From assembly GCA_029237695.1 (NCBI GenBank), contig CM055278.1, positions 68,873,188 through 68,937,187 on the forward strand: 64,000 nt of DNA. Reading direction: 5' to 3'. Shown here piece by piece: positions 48,114-57,380 of this stretch. The notes under the pieces were generated by a model. That model was given only the letters and a program-made list of their open reading frames with translations, was not told the origin of the DNA and did no database searches. The position numbers were made by a program, and so were the translations under genes. Source of the stretch: Conchocele bisecta (lineage: Eukaryota; Mollusca; Bivalvia; Lucinida; Thyasiridae). Within the stretch, counting starts at the first letter, position 1; each line of letters starts with the position of its first letter.

Positions 48114-48728
48114 TTGTTTACTCGAGTGTGGGATAAGTTAACACAGATGATCACATATGAGCGAGATCGCAGGACAAATTACCACGTCACATTGCTGGTA
48201 AACAGGACATTCTTTGTCGAAAAATCAAGTAAATTTTCTGTACTATACCTTGCTATGTGTGCTACACATGGTTCGATAAAACCGTGTTTAAAGGTCTTGA
48301 TCGCTAAGCTGTTGAAAACTACAGCATATATGTTAAATTTTGAAAGGAAATCCACATTGAATTTTCTGCTTTCGTTTATTTTTGTTCTTACTTTATTATT
48401 GAAAATCTGTCGTGTGACGATTGATCGAGGTTTTACATACATACAATATGCCGGGAAATATCACGGCGACTCGTCACAAAACAAAACATGGTCATTGGTG
48501 AATATAGTACATTACAGTACAACCACGGCACATCGCAATGCAAATTCGCTTATGTCGTCTAACACACTTTGCGTTTGTAAATATGGCGACATGCTTACAA
48601 ATCTGGCTGTGTTAATACAACGATTAACCCTTTACACGTGGATGATACACCCACTATTTGTCTTTGTGAAAATTCTAAATATTTTTATATTCACTTTTCG
48701 TATTTATTCTCGAAAGTATATGTCGTGA
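48114..48728 (+). other. Unrecognised 204-codon open frame
   Basis: After the LINE-containing frame this is the longest open frame in the window that is not simply a repeat artefact. The translation is rich in L, F, T and K with a hydrophobic stretch (LNFLLSFIFVLTLLLKI, residues about 83-99). No motif, signal or homologue was recognised, and its last 30 or so codons run into the family I element at 48626. It could be chance in AT-rich DNA, or an exon-poor remnant. Confidence 0.2.
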
Positions 48729-48852
48729 CCACTTGTTTGAACGGTCTCGTCGAGACGGTTCAAACAAGTGGTCACAACATACACTTTGGATTGAGAAAAA
48801 TTGGTGAAAATTTTTTTACACTCATAGATGGGTATTCCGCCATGCAAGGGGA
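48626..48852. mobile_element. Family I piggyBac-like foldback MITE
   Basis: Begins ttaaccctttacacgtgg and ends ccgccatgcaaggggataa, which are roughly inverted CCC/GGG termini at TTAA-like sites. The palindromic core 48719-48780 has arms over gtgaccacttgtttgaac. The target-site assignment is tentative on the right side. Confidence 0.6.
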
Positions 48853-48954
48853 TAATAAGCTGAAGTGATAATGGTTCTGTATACACGAGAAATGAACAAT
48901 GTAGCTATTACTTTCACACACCAAACAAAACACATCACAGAACTGAAGGGGTCA

Positions 48955-49015
48955 GTGCAACAGAGGGCTAACTCCATGAGGGAGTTAGCCCCCTTATTCC
49001 ACCGACCTCGTCAAC
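48955..49015. mobile_element. Family T-like hairpin
   Basis: gagggctaactccatgaggg pairs with agttagccccctt. It resembles the family at 41118. Confidence 0.5.
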
Positions 49016-51305
49016 TGACAAAATCAAGCTATTATTCTTGTTGTAGATACATGCAACAACGCCTTATAATTATATACACCGTTTAGTCCTGAATGTTTTC
49101 CCGATTGGTTAAGTACGAATATACGTCACAACATCGCAGAATCACAGAAATTTGTCTGACACAGAAATTACATTAGCTCTATTCAGGTTGTATGCAAACC
49201 ATCGGGACAAAAATGACTTCTTGTTCAAGCAAACACTTGACAATTTAGCATACTTCTGCAATGTTATAAAGGTGTAAACGGCTCACCGATACAAATGGCA
49301 AGGCAAACAATGTGGAATCTGATCATATTACATGAAGCGACACATGTTTGTCCAGAAATAGTTGATTCGCAATAAGCCCTTTTTGTCACAAGACACCACA
49401 TACAAATGCCCTCACACGATAATGTAATTCCACATGCATACATGTAGTCAAATACATAAATTATATTAATATTTTGCAAAATTTCTATTAAAAACACTTT
49501 CAAATCTTTTAAAAACAATTAATTTAATTTTATATACAATACTGAACTTTATATATTCTCTATTTTCACTCGACAGTAGAATTACTAAAATTAATATTCA
49601 CAAGGGTATTGGATGAACCTTTAAAATTATCGGCAATTATCAGACAACAGGTCATATAAATGGACATACTGGTCCAGGTATTCTAGCAACTAGGGTAGAC
49701 ACGTAGAGAGAAAAAAACTGACACTTACAAGCACTCGCTAATGTTTCCGACAGACATCAAAGTACATGGTAAGTGCATAGAAATACAACTAGTGCGGACA
49801 CGTGTCTCAGGCATAAATATCGATTTGACCGCTTATCCATTCATTCAATAGTAATATCGTAACTCGCCAGCTAGACAGCTGTGTAACGAGAGCGAATATC
49901 CACACGTGTATACCACTTTCAACACGTCGCATACCCAAATGTGATCATATACACAAGATCCAAATCAAATCACAAAAGTGGTTACCGTTTAACTGATAAG
50001 ACAAGCAACACCTATCGTTAGTGCAAAGTATGACATATACGTGGGATGCAGGCTTAGAAAATGGACCTTATGATGTTTGCGATCAGCGTAGTCGCAGATC
50101 AGCCTGCGCAGTCTGATCAGTGTCTACGTTGTTCGCCATTCAGTCAATGAAATACACCAACTTGAACTGCTATCAGCAAGACAAAAACATTCTAATGAAA
50201 CCACATGAATACACGCGTGGACCAAGATTGTTGCAAACATCGTAAGGTCAGATTTTTCTACCAACGACCCATATGACGTATTTTCTACCACTACAAACAT
50301 GGTTGACGGTTCAAAATGGTATTATAAACACAGGAAACAGCTGAAGCACATGTAGAAAATAATGCTGCTGTCGTACACAAAATTACACAGACCACAACAA
50401 CGTATCGAGCTGCCGATCTTGTGAGATTCGTCCATCAGACGCATGAATCCAGTCACGACAAAAAGGAAGTGATTTGGACTAGTTTAGCTCCTGACCAGCT
50501 AGCCAAAATGTGAAATAGTTAACAAACCAGCAACAGCTTAGGTCATAAAGAAACGAGGCCTCTGTATAAAGTCGAAAGACCAGTGACAAACATGACAAAA
50601 GCATGTTTACCAAATTCTGCACTGTTCGCTATAAACTTTGCAAATCCTTTTATGTCACGACGTAAATCACGTACACCAACAATTCTTTTGCATGGCTTTA
50701 CCACATGAACAAGCAGTACGACTTTGTTGGTTAGCAGCTAGCGCTAGTTACCGCGATAAAACTATGCAAGTCTCATCTAAATAGTGTGGTCCGGCAGAGC
50801 TACCGATAAATGGTAAAAAGAATAAAATGTGTGAACAGCTAAAATCACCATGAAAACGTTGCCAAAATTCCATCACAAGTTGATTTATAATAGCTTGAAA
50901 AGAGATTTTGAAAAAGTCTCTTGGATGTTCAACTAAAAACTACTGTGAAATGGCAATATGTGATTATATTTACAGATGAAACATTCAATTAATATCCGAT
51001 TATGAAATGCAGCAAGCTATTTTACAGTTGCAGTTTAGTTTTCTACATTGTTCATGTGTAATAATAGTATTGATATTTCATCCACAATATACACTTTATA
51101 CAGGATGGTCAATTTTTGTTGTTAAATGAAATAAAAAATTCTTACTTTTCCAAATATTATGAAATAAGAATCGTTGTCAAATGAGTAGCCAGTTTTGACT
51201 TGGAATGACTACTTATGAACAAAGTGCTTATTATTAGTCGGTTACCGTCATTACGACATTATGCTGGTCAGTTACGGCTAATGAGAATGAGTGATAGAGT
51301 TCAAC
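49016..51305. other. No recognisable gene; one decayed family B copy
   Basis: AT-rich DNA without supported genes. At 50048-50152 a weathered family B segment is present (gaaaatggaccttatga, agatcagcctgcgcagtctg, gttcgccattcagtcaatga). The remainder shows no shared repeat. Confidence 0.5.
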
Positions 51306-51393
51306 GCTCCAGATAAGGTGCGTATCGGCGTATTTTAATCACTTATTTTAGCAGAATACGCAATACAAAATACGCACCTTATCTGGAGCTCTG
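51306..51393. mobile_element. Family J mini-element, 88 bp
   Basis: Inverted ends gctccagataaggtgcgta and tacgcaccttatctggagc enclose a gcgtatttt...agaatacgc inner hairpin. Shortest of four family J copies. Confidence 0.8.
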
Positions 51394-51555
51394 AGTGATG
51401 ATAGAACTACAATGCCACGATGCAAGGTGAAAGAAATTGTGTCAATCAAAAAATTACAACTTAAATCTGCTTACTTCCGATAATAACCCACACCATTGGA
51501 ATACGATTATATTTTAGGAATATAAAATACAAATATATGTTTTCCGATTTCTTGT

Positions 51556-52050
51556 CGAAAGCATCAGTTACCACTTGTTTGAGTCATGCCAATAATAAGG
51601 TGCATGATCACATGGTTACAACAACAATGGCTCAAAGTGTTGAAAGCGCGCCCACTCCAAAGTAAGTATTATTTGATATTTTCATTAATAGGATTTTGAT
51701 GAAATATGGCGCAGCAAACGCGTCTTCATGAGCAGCATTTGGTGGTCCCGGGAGTTCGACACATACCGACATCGTTTTTGCGAAGAATCGATTCTTCGCA
51801 AAAACGACAGAGGTTTGGGCCAAAGTAACGAGACCACCAAATGCAGCTTAACAAGACGAGTCTGATGCGCCATATTTCATCAAAATCCGTTCCATAATAA
51901 GAACAAACAAATAAAAGAATATGTACTTTAAATCGGAGGACTTCTGCAAGTTTCAGTACTTGTTGCAACCACGTGATCATACACCTTGAATAAGCTGGTT
52001 CAAATAATGGTTAGTTTAAATGCTTACGAGAAGAATTAAGAAAAATAAAT
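51556..52050. mobile_element. Family I element split by family E
   Basis: Left fragment ttaccacttgtttgagtcat and right fragment ggttcaaataatggtta are family I core arms, separated by the family E element at 51597-51987. Confidence 0.5.
51597..51987. mobile_element. Family E foldback element, second copy
   Basis: Ends aaggtgcatgatcacatgg and ccacgtgatcatacacctt; central palindrome ttttgcgaagaatcg/cgattcttcgcaaaa near 51776-51806. Highly similar to 11773-12207 but lacking about 40 bp. Confidence 0.8.
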
Positions 52051-52248
52051 ATTGGTCAATACCCATCATATCCATCAGTATGGGTTATATGAACATAGGA
52101 CACAAACTGGAGAAAACCGAAATACAATTTCACACCAAAAATTGAAACTCAAATGTACCTATACCAACAAAACCGATGTGAAAAGGCTTTTCGACAGAAC
52201 AAAAAAAAAAAGAGTAAAATTTTGTAGAATCCTAAGATTTAGTCGCAA

Positions 52249-52488
52249 TTAATCGACCATCAATTCAAAATGCACCATGCCGGCGCGCTCCAAAATGTCG
52301 TGGCGGATATTCTTGGCATACACTTTGCAGCTGATCATGATCAGAACGGCTGGTTCCGGGTTCTCAAATCGCACGAACACGAGCGGGGACCGGTAACCTT
52401 GCTGGTTCCTGTACGGGAAATACTTGAAGTGGAATCCGTTCTTCGGGAAGTAGCTGATATCACCGATGTTGTCTTTGTCTGCAGGGTT
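52249..52488 (-). CDS. ATP1B: Na+/K+-ATPase beta subunit, last coding exon
   Basis: Encodes the final 79 residues of the beta subunit of the sodium pump, a single-pass type II membrane glycoprotein needed for folding, delivery and K+ affinity of the catalytic alpha subunit. The exon begins in phase 0 after acceptor tttctctccag and ends with TAA at 52249-52251. Visible family features are NPADKDNIGD, the aromatic FHFKYFPYRNQQGY stretch corresponding to the YYPYYGK region of other beta subunits, the strand SPLVFVRFENPE, and ISCKVYAKNI with the sixth conserved ectodomain cysteine. The RNQQ in place of the usual YGK-type residues is unusual. The C-terminus ends in an alternating hydrophobic strand (MVHFELMVD), as expected for the immunoglobulin-like fold. 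Codon use is GC-richer than the surrounding DNA. A beta-like paralogue (H+/K+ type) cannot be excluded, but invertebrates generally have the Na+/K+ form. Confidence 0.95.
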   Translation of the reverse strand, partial: NPADKDNIGDISYFPKNGFHFKYFPYRNQQGYRSPLVFVRFENPEPAVLIMISCKVYAKNIRHDILERAGMVHFELMVD

Positions 52489-52512
52489 CTGGAGAGAAAA
52501 AACATGTTGTGT

Positions 52513-52910
52513 TACTCCAGATAAGCTGCATATTTGCTTAAATACACTATTAAAATTGCCAAAAAAAGTAACGAGTATCAAAAAGCAATAAAAAAGTTGT
52601 GGTACCTTTATCATGCTGCAGAAAACAATAAACAAACCACAAATATAGCATATTTCCTTGGAGAAAATTCTAATGAAATACCAAGATGTGTTTTCATGGA
52701 GAATAAGCAAATTATGATATATTTGTGGTCTGTTTATTGTTTTCTGCAGCATGATAAAGGTACCACACATTTTTTATTGCATTTTGATACTCGCTACTTC
52801 TAATTTCAATTGTGTTTTTGGCAATTTTAATTGGGTATTTAAGCAAATACGTGCAAATACGCGCAAATACGCGCAAATACGCGCAAATACGCAGCTTATC
52901 TGGAGCTCTG
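52513..52910. mobile_element. Family J hairpin MITE with internal 10 bp tandem repeat
   Basis: Outer ends ctccagataagctgc and gcagcttatctggag are inverted. Inner arms of about 150 bp also pair (ggtacctttatcatgctgca and complement; acaaaccacaaatatag and complement). The right arm carries five copies of gcaaatacgc at 52853-52893 that the left arm lacks. It lies inside the last ATP1B intron. Confidence 0.85.
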
Positions 52911-52921
52911 GACACTTGTAA

Positions 52922-53176
52922 AGGTATGTATAAAGTTTGATGACTGTAGCTGATAAGGTGTTGAAGTAATGACCATAACACGAAAACTTAACATTGAATG
53001 TATTAACAAATAGAGTTTGACCTTGACCCTGGAGACCCTGGGGCCCGCCAAATTGTTTTTAATAGTCCTATATTCATGTACACATCATAGTAAAGGTATG
53101 TATAAAGTTTGATGACTGTAGCTGCTGATAAGGTGTTGAAGTAACGACCGTAACACGAAAACTTAAGATTGAATGA
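52922..53176. repeat. Duplicated 80 bp segment
   Basis: Near-identical copies at 52922-53000 and 53094-53176 (gtataaagtttgatgactgt ... cgaaaacttaa), with a tgaccttgaccctgg block between. Typical family P/K material. The segment ends with gtctcgcttttcgcgggcga. Confidence 0.8.
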
Positions 53177-53237
53177 TGACGCTGACGCCGTCGACTCCGG
53201 AAAAGCAAAACATGTCTCGCTTTTCGCGGGCGAGACA

Positions 53238-53303
53238 AAAAATATTGTTTTCTCATTACTTATACAGCCATAAAAATATGGGCAGGTTTCGCGAAATAGA
53301 CAG
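53238..53303 (-). mobile_element. Family A end fragment
   Basis: ttatacagccataaaaatat and gcgaaatagacag then TA; about 66 bp of one inverted end, 27 bp from the ATP1B donor site at 53330. Confidence 0.7.
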
Positions 53304-53330
53304 TAGATTTTTGGAGGTGTGACTACTTAC

Positions 53331-53441
53331 ATCGCCTTGACAGTCGACGGTGACGGAATACTCGCTCCAGTTGCTGTCGCCTGCATTCAGTACAGTGGGC
53401 TTTGTGACGTTGGAGAAAGGCTCCGGGATCCAGTCAAATAT
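53331..53441 (-). CDS. ATP1B: Na+/K+-ATPase beta subunit, exon encoding ectodomain residues
   Basis: Exactly 37 codons in phase 0 at both ends, between acceptor gttgttgtag and donor gat|gtaagt. The translation begins IFDWIPEPFSNVTKP and ends YSVTVDCQGD. It follows the KLNK end of the upstream exon, matching the loop that follows the conserved KLN(K/R) motif in beta subunits. It holds two N-glycosylation sequons (NVT and NWS) and the fifth conserved cysteine, expected to pair with the cysteine in the last exon. Length and phase fit an intact coding exon. Its acceptor is about 30 nt from a MITE (53473) and its donor 27 nt from a family A fragment. Confidence 0.93.
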
Positions 53442-53472
53442 CTACAACAACAACATGTGTCATATAAAGCAG

Positions 53473-53768
53473 TAGCCGATTTCACCAAAATTGCATACTT
53501 ATCTAGCTAAGTATATTTTGAAGGAATAATCATTTATTTTTCCAAAAATGCATTATTTCATATAGAACTAACGACTGCATCTAACTGATGATTAAAAGTA
53601 TGCAGAATTATTATTATACTGAATTTATTACATTATCACAGCCAAAATGTAATAAATTCAGTATACCGGTAACAAAAAATAATAAATTTATCCATAAATT
53701 GATTTTTTTTGCCTCAAAGTGTACTTAGCAAGATAAGTATACTTTGCAATTTTGGTGAAATAGGCTAT
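53473..53768. mobile_element. Family U MITE inside ATP1B intron
   Basis: Inverted ends tagccgatttcaccaaaatt and caattttggtgaaataggct continue over gcatacttatct...agataagtatac. An inner hairpin lies around taataaattcagtat. About 296 bp, non-coding. Confidence 0.85.
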
Positions 53769-53857
53769 GGACAAAATGGTTGAGTTCATCGATTCAGATT
53801 GATTTGGTAACTTCCACACAATGTCCGACTTTCTCAGGGAAGCTTCATATGCTTATT

Positions 53858-53888
53858 TGTGGCCGTGACTGGAGAACTGTGCTCAAAG
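53858..53888 (+). mobile_element. Family B tip
   Basis: tttgtggccgtgactggaga matches the family B end; nothing further. Confidence 0.5.
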
Positions 53889-54011
53889 TCAAGGCTACCT
53901 ACTGTTACCATATTATGTCGGATTAGCTTGAAACTTCATGTGCTATTTGTCATCATCCATATTTTTAATATATAGGCTACCCATGCAGCCTCTATGCTCA
54001 AGGTCAAATGT

Positions 54012-54210
54012 CTTTAACCCATTTCATGCTGAGGATACGCCATTTTGTTAGTGGAAAATCCTAAATATTTTCTTTATAATGAGCTCAGAAACATATGCCG
54101 TGACCACTATTTGAACCGTCTCGTCACAACATATACTTTCACTGAGAAATAACAAAAATAAAAAGATTTAATAAATTTCACACCCGTAAACGTGTATTCC
54201 GAAACGAGTG
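54012..54210. mobile_element. Family I MITE, decayed
   Basis: Starts at tttaacccatttcatgctga, has the gaccactatttgaaccgtct core and ends cccgtaaacgtgtattccg. Located within the ATP1B intron. Confidence 0.55.
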
Positions 54211-54371
54211 GATTAATTGCAAATCGTATTAAGTCTTGGTCATTATATATATCTAAAAAATTTATGATTCGTCATTCGACTTCTGAAACAGTTAAAGTAG
54301 TCGATTCGTCATACATGTATACAATGTATTGCTACACCACGTGTATTGTATATCCATATATATGGATTAAG

Positions 54372-54490
54372 AATGAAAAGTGAAAGTGAATGGGTTTAAT
54401 GTCCCAGCAACATCTTTAGAGACAGGAGCTTGGTTTAAAGTCTCATCCAAAACACACAAGTGGGACTTCATATACACAGATCATTCAGCC
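54372..54490 (+). mobile_element. SINE-like fragment, agtgaatgggtttaatg head
   Basis: Shares agtgaatgggtttaatgtcc and ggtttaaagtctcatcc with 56080-56240. Related in its head to the long family H copy at 41789. It ends about 46 nt from the donor of the 54537 exon. Confidence 0.6.
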
Positions 54491-54536
54491 TTTTTTATCC
54501 GTGAATTCCGGCGGCTATTGAAACACGAGTACCTAC

Positions 54537-54733
54537 CTTGTTGAGCTTCAGCAGCACACAGGGCTGTCCATCCTCGTAGCCAAACGACTGCTGTTTCACA
54601 CAGTCGGCTCCCAGCTCGAAGGTGATGTCAAAGCGGCAGGCCGTGTCCCACTGGTCCTCGGGGCGCATCTCGGTCACGGACTGACAGTCGACGATCTTGC
54701 CGGTCTCGGTCTGCTGGTACTTGTTCTCATAGT
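54537..54733 (-). CDS. ATP1B: Na+/K+-ATPase beta subunit, cysteine-rich ectodomain exon
   Basis: A 197 bp exon between acceptor catttacag and donor aag|gtaggt. Two bases complete a Tyr codon begun in the upstream exon, then 65 codons follow. It carries four of the six conserved ectodomain cysteines (in KIVDCQ, WDTACRFD, GADCVKQ and GQPCVLL), which in characterised beta subunits form the first two disulfides. The block FGYEDGQPCVLLKLNK matches the family signature FGYxxGxPCxxxKLN. The charged stretch TEMRPEDQWDTACRFD fits the region just before the first disulfide closes. Strong codon use and intact frame indicate a functional gene. The acceptor region is duplicated further upstream in the intron (see 55085-55205). 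Confidence 0.96.
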
Positions 54734-54778
54734 CTGTAAATGGACACGCATAGATTGGTCACCCCTTTCATCCCTAAT

Positions 54779-55074
54779 CAGAGCTACAGATAAGGTGTGT
54801 ATTGGCGTATTTTACACACTTATTTTAGCAGAATACGCATTGATTATCAAACGTGGGAGTAAAAAATACTCACATTACACAACAATGTGAAAATATGCAT
54901 TGATTTTCAAATGGAGTAGGGAAAATACTGTAATAAAGTTGAAAATTTACTTTAATAATACTTTGCAAAAATAAAGAATTTTGAAATTTGTTTTATTTTT
55001 TATCATTTGTTCACTATATATTAAGGAATAAAATCAATAATACTCTTTAGATACAAAACTTATCTGGAGCTCTG
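54779..55074. mobile_element. Family J MITE in ATP1B intron
   Basis: Ends cagagctacagataaggtg and cttatctggagctctg are inverted; the interior is AT-rich with gcgtattttacacac and agaatacgcattgatta. It begins 44 nt from the 54733 exon acceptor. Confidence 0.85.
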
Positions 55075-55084
55075 CTAAATATTT

Positions 55085-55205
55085 TACAGTTCTCGGTCTG
55101 TAAATGGACACGCATCGATTGATAGGCGTTTTCATCCCTAAATAGTTCACAGTTCTCAGTCTGGAAATGGACACGCATCGATTGGTCAACCCTTTCATCC
55201 TTTTT
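55085..55205. repeat. Duplicated copies of the 54733 exon acceptor region
   Basis: Two copies of a segment with gttctc(g/a)gtctg(t/g)aaatgg and acacgcatcgattg resemble 54723-54770, which spans the exon boundary and its upstream intron. On the minus strand each offers a tccattt(a/c)cag acceptor-like site. More distant versions are near 55317 and 55405. Confidence 0.7.
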
Positions 55206-55329
55206 GACGTAAATGTACACGGACCGTCAAGAGCAACACAATATGCCTCCCTTGTTATCGCATGGGGGGCATAAAAAGGGACTTTTTACACGGACACATA
55301 TTTTACAGTACTTATAATCTGCAAATGGA

Positions 55330-55500
55330 CAGGCATCAACTGATCAACTTTTGAGCAACCTGGCCCTCGTTCCATCATTTTCAGCATATCCGAGACCCAG
55401 TGCCTTAAATTTAATGGACAGGCATCAACTGATCAACTTTTGAGCAACCTGGCCCTCGTTCCATCATTTTCAGCATATCCGAGACCCAGTGCCTTAAATT
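55330..55500 (+). repeat. Near-identical 86 bp tandem duplication
   Basis: ggacaggcatcaactgatca through gagacccagtgccttaaatt occurs twice in succession, differing at almost no positions. Confidence 0.9.
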
Positions 55501-55589
55501 GAGAAAAATGTGTCGTAATTTGTGCCTCTCCCAAGGATCATTTTACAGGGCGAAGTGGGTCGAAATTCTCTCCCTAAATTGTCTGACTT

Positions 55590-55880
55590 CTCCTTATTTG
55601 GAGATAAGGGAGAAGTTTTTCTCTAACAAAAAACACAAACTAGATGGCCGCGGCCTGTTGGGGCGAGGCATGGACACTAAAAAAAAGAGATATAGTATAA
55701 CGAAAAACTTTAACCAAAAAATTTTAACCAAAAAACTTTAATCAAAAACTTTAACCGGACACACGTACGTACGTACGTACGTACGCCAAAGTGCCGACTA
55801 GATCGCGCTTTCCGCAAGCGGGCGCGACAAAAAACGGTCTATTTTCTCATTTTTTTTGTCAAAACTTCTCCCTATTTTGA
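55590..55880 (+). repeat. Family K repeat with (acgt)n microsatellite
   Basis: Contains ggggcgaggcatggacacta, several actttaacc units, a pure acgt run at 55757-55785 and atcgcgctttccgcaagcgg. Edges are inverted (gggagaagttttt / aaaacttctccc). A similar copy is at 63130-63310. Confidence 0.75.
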
Positions 55881-55926
55881 AGGGTTAGCTTGAACCATGC
55901 TCTTCAGTATAAAATATACAACTTAC

Positions 55927-56037
55927 ACTGAAGGAATCCTTCTATATGGTCCACGTACGGGGTGTACGTCGCAGGGCGAGCCTTGTTAAATCGAATCAGT
56001 GTCGACTGAGCATCGGGCATAGGACGAAATGACACAC
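55927..56037 (-). CDS. ATP1B: Na+/K+-ATPase beta subunit, proximal ectodomain exon
   Basis: 111 bp between acceptor ttttgcag and donor t|gtaagt. The first two bases complete a codon (probably Gly), 36 codons follow, and the last base starts the Tyr codon finished at 54733. The translation VSFRPMPDAQSTLIRFN then TPYVDHIEGFLQ aligns with the conserved G(L/V)xFRPxP...STLI and (Y)xxxLExFL segments that follow the membrane helix in beta subunits. In this window it is the most N-terminal exon found. The cytoplasmic tail, single transmembrane helix and start codon must be further upstream on the minus strand. No convincing exon for them was seen between 56040 and 64000. About 219 of an expected 300 or so residues are encoded here in total. 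Confidence 0.93.
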
Positions 56038-56079
56038 CTGCAAAATAATGTACCAATGAGCAGGTATTGTAGCCAGAGT

Positions 56080-56245
56080 TAAAGTGAATGTGTTTAACGT
56101 CCCAACTAAGGGACAGTTTAAAGTCTCATCCGACAGACATTTGGGATGGAAATACTATCAAAATATTTTTGAAGCCCACGGCGAGGTATGAACCCACCAT
56201 GCCCACAATCTCCGTAGTCAGGTGTTCCAGAGCCAGAGATTGATT
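56080..56245 (+). mobile_element. SINE-like repeat, agtgaatgtgtttaacgtcc head
   Basis: Head aagtgaatgtgtttaacgtc, then gtttaaagtctcatccgaca and gaggtatgaacccaccatgc. Related to 54372-54490. It lies about 42 nt upstream of the 56037 exon acceptor. Confidence 0.6.
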
Positions 56246-56276
56246 GGGATTTTATGTCTGTACAACATCAAGGTCA

Positions 56277-56519
56277 TACGTGGCAGTGACTGGAGAAATG
56301 GGGCTTATGGGATATGTGACCAGTGGAGCTCCCGATCAAATAGCACACTCATGCAGCCTGATAAGGACCTATGATGTTTGTCAGAAGCAAGATGGGTGTT
56401 CCGCCGACTAAATGGCGAACACTGCAGACCCTGATCAGACTGCGAGGATGCGCAGGCTGATCAGGGGCTACAGTGGTCGCATAACCCATAAAAGTCACGT
56501 TTCTCCAGTTACACATGTT
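56277..56519 (+). mobile_element. Family B MITE, complete
   Basis: Left gcagtgactggagaaatggg with gtgaccagtggagctcccga; right cataaaagtcacgtttctcc. Its gctcc variant is the subtype from which the satellite unit can be read. Confidence 0.8.
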
Positions 56520-56558
56520 ACACACACTGCAAGTCTCTTTTATACAGCGACATTTACA

Positions 56559-56790
56559 TATGTGACTGTTGCTGGAGAAATGGGGCGTATTGGTTTTGAG
56601 ACCAGTGAAGCTCCTGATCAAATAGCACACTCCAGCAGCCTGATAACAGTTTAAATTGCTTGTTACAAGCATGACCGATGTTTAAAGTTTCTGTGATGGA
56701 ATGGCGAACAGTGCAGATGCTGATCAGACAGTGAGGATGCACATGCTAATCTGGATCTACATCCAAATTTCTCCAGTGACAGCCACATGT
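56559..56790 (+). mobile_element. Family B MITE, complete, next to the previous copy
   Basis: Left tatgtgactgttgctggaga; core tggaatggcgaacagtgcag; right aaatttctccagtgacagcc. The two copies are only about 40 bp apart in the same orientation. Confidence 0.8.
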
Positions 56791-57180
56791 ATGTCATTAT
56801 CATGATTATGCAATTACGAATGCAAACTGAATTAGTCACACTATAAATATACAAATGTATACCGTACCGTCTGTGACCGGGCACAGAAATGTGTTGTGGT
56901 ATAAAGTGTCTATAAAATAACAAGACGATGCACACATGACACCATATGTACAGGGCCTTACCAGCTTTTACCAGTATGTCCGGGACCCAACAAGGAAAAA
57001 AGTGAAAGGTTCAAGGAATTTTTTGAAGGTCCGAGAACAGATTTAGCATCGCCACTGAATTATGATCGCAATTTCAATTTTATCACAGGTCCAGCGGACT
57101 TGTTGCTTGTAAAATACAAAGGACGACATTAAAATTTGCAGGTCCGGGACCTCGGACCAGTGCTATTTTCAGGCCCTAAT
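56791..57180. other. No recognisable gene
   Basis: Contains related gtccgggacc segments (56977 and 57140), suggesting a decayed repeat, but no known family. Confidence 0.4.
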
Positions 57181-57181
57181 G

Positions 57182-57300
57182 AAGCTGTGACTGGAGAAAT
57201 GGGGCTTATGCGACTGCCAATGTGTCTTTATTTCTCAATGAAAGTATACGTTGTTAACGCTCGCTTAAACCGTCTCGACGAGGTGGCTCAGCATGTTGAT
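57182..57300. mobile_element. Family B tip followed by family I fragment
   Basis: aagctgtgactggagaaatg is family B. aatgaaagtatacgttgtta and cttaaaccgtctcgacgagg are a decayed family I core. Confidence 0.5.
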
Positions 57301-57380
57301 GCCTCTACCCCTCTAATAGATATGCATGCTTTTGAAAACATAGAGTTAATGTACCGTATATTGCTAGCCAAGAGTTAATG

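Larger units (their letters stand above)
52489..53330 (-). other. ATP1B last intron (842 bp), mostly repeats
   Basis: Donor gtaagt at the 53330 end and acceptor ag at 52489-52490. It contains the family J hairpin element (52513-52910), a duplicated segment (52922-53000 and 53094-53176) with ggtatgtataaagtttgatg, and a family A end (53238-53303). Only about 24 nt separate the acceptor from the J element. Confidence 0.85.

Noticed and set aside
51330..51345. Polyadenylation signal for the ATPase beta gene (complement of attaaa)
   Set aside because: Lies about 900 nt past the stop inside a family J element; no supporting context.
56940..56990. Candidate upstream exon of the ATPase beta gene near a gctg|gtaagg donor-like site (minus strand)
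   Set aside because: No coding sequence resembling the membrane helix or the conserved segment after it precedes the site.
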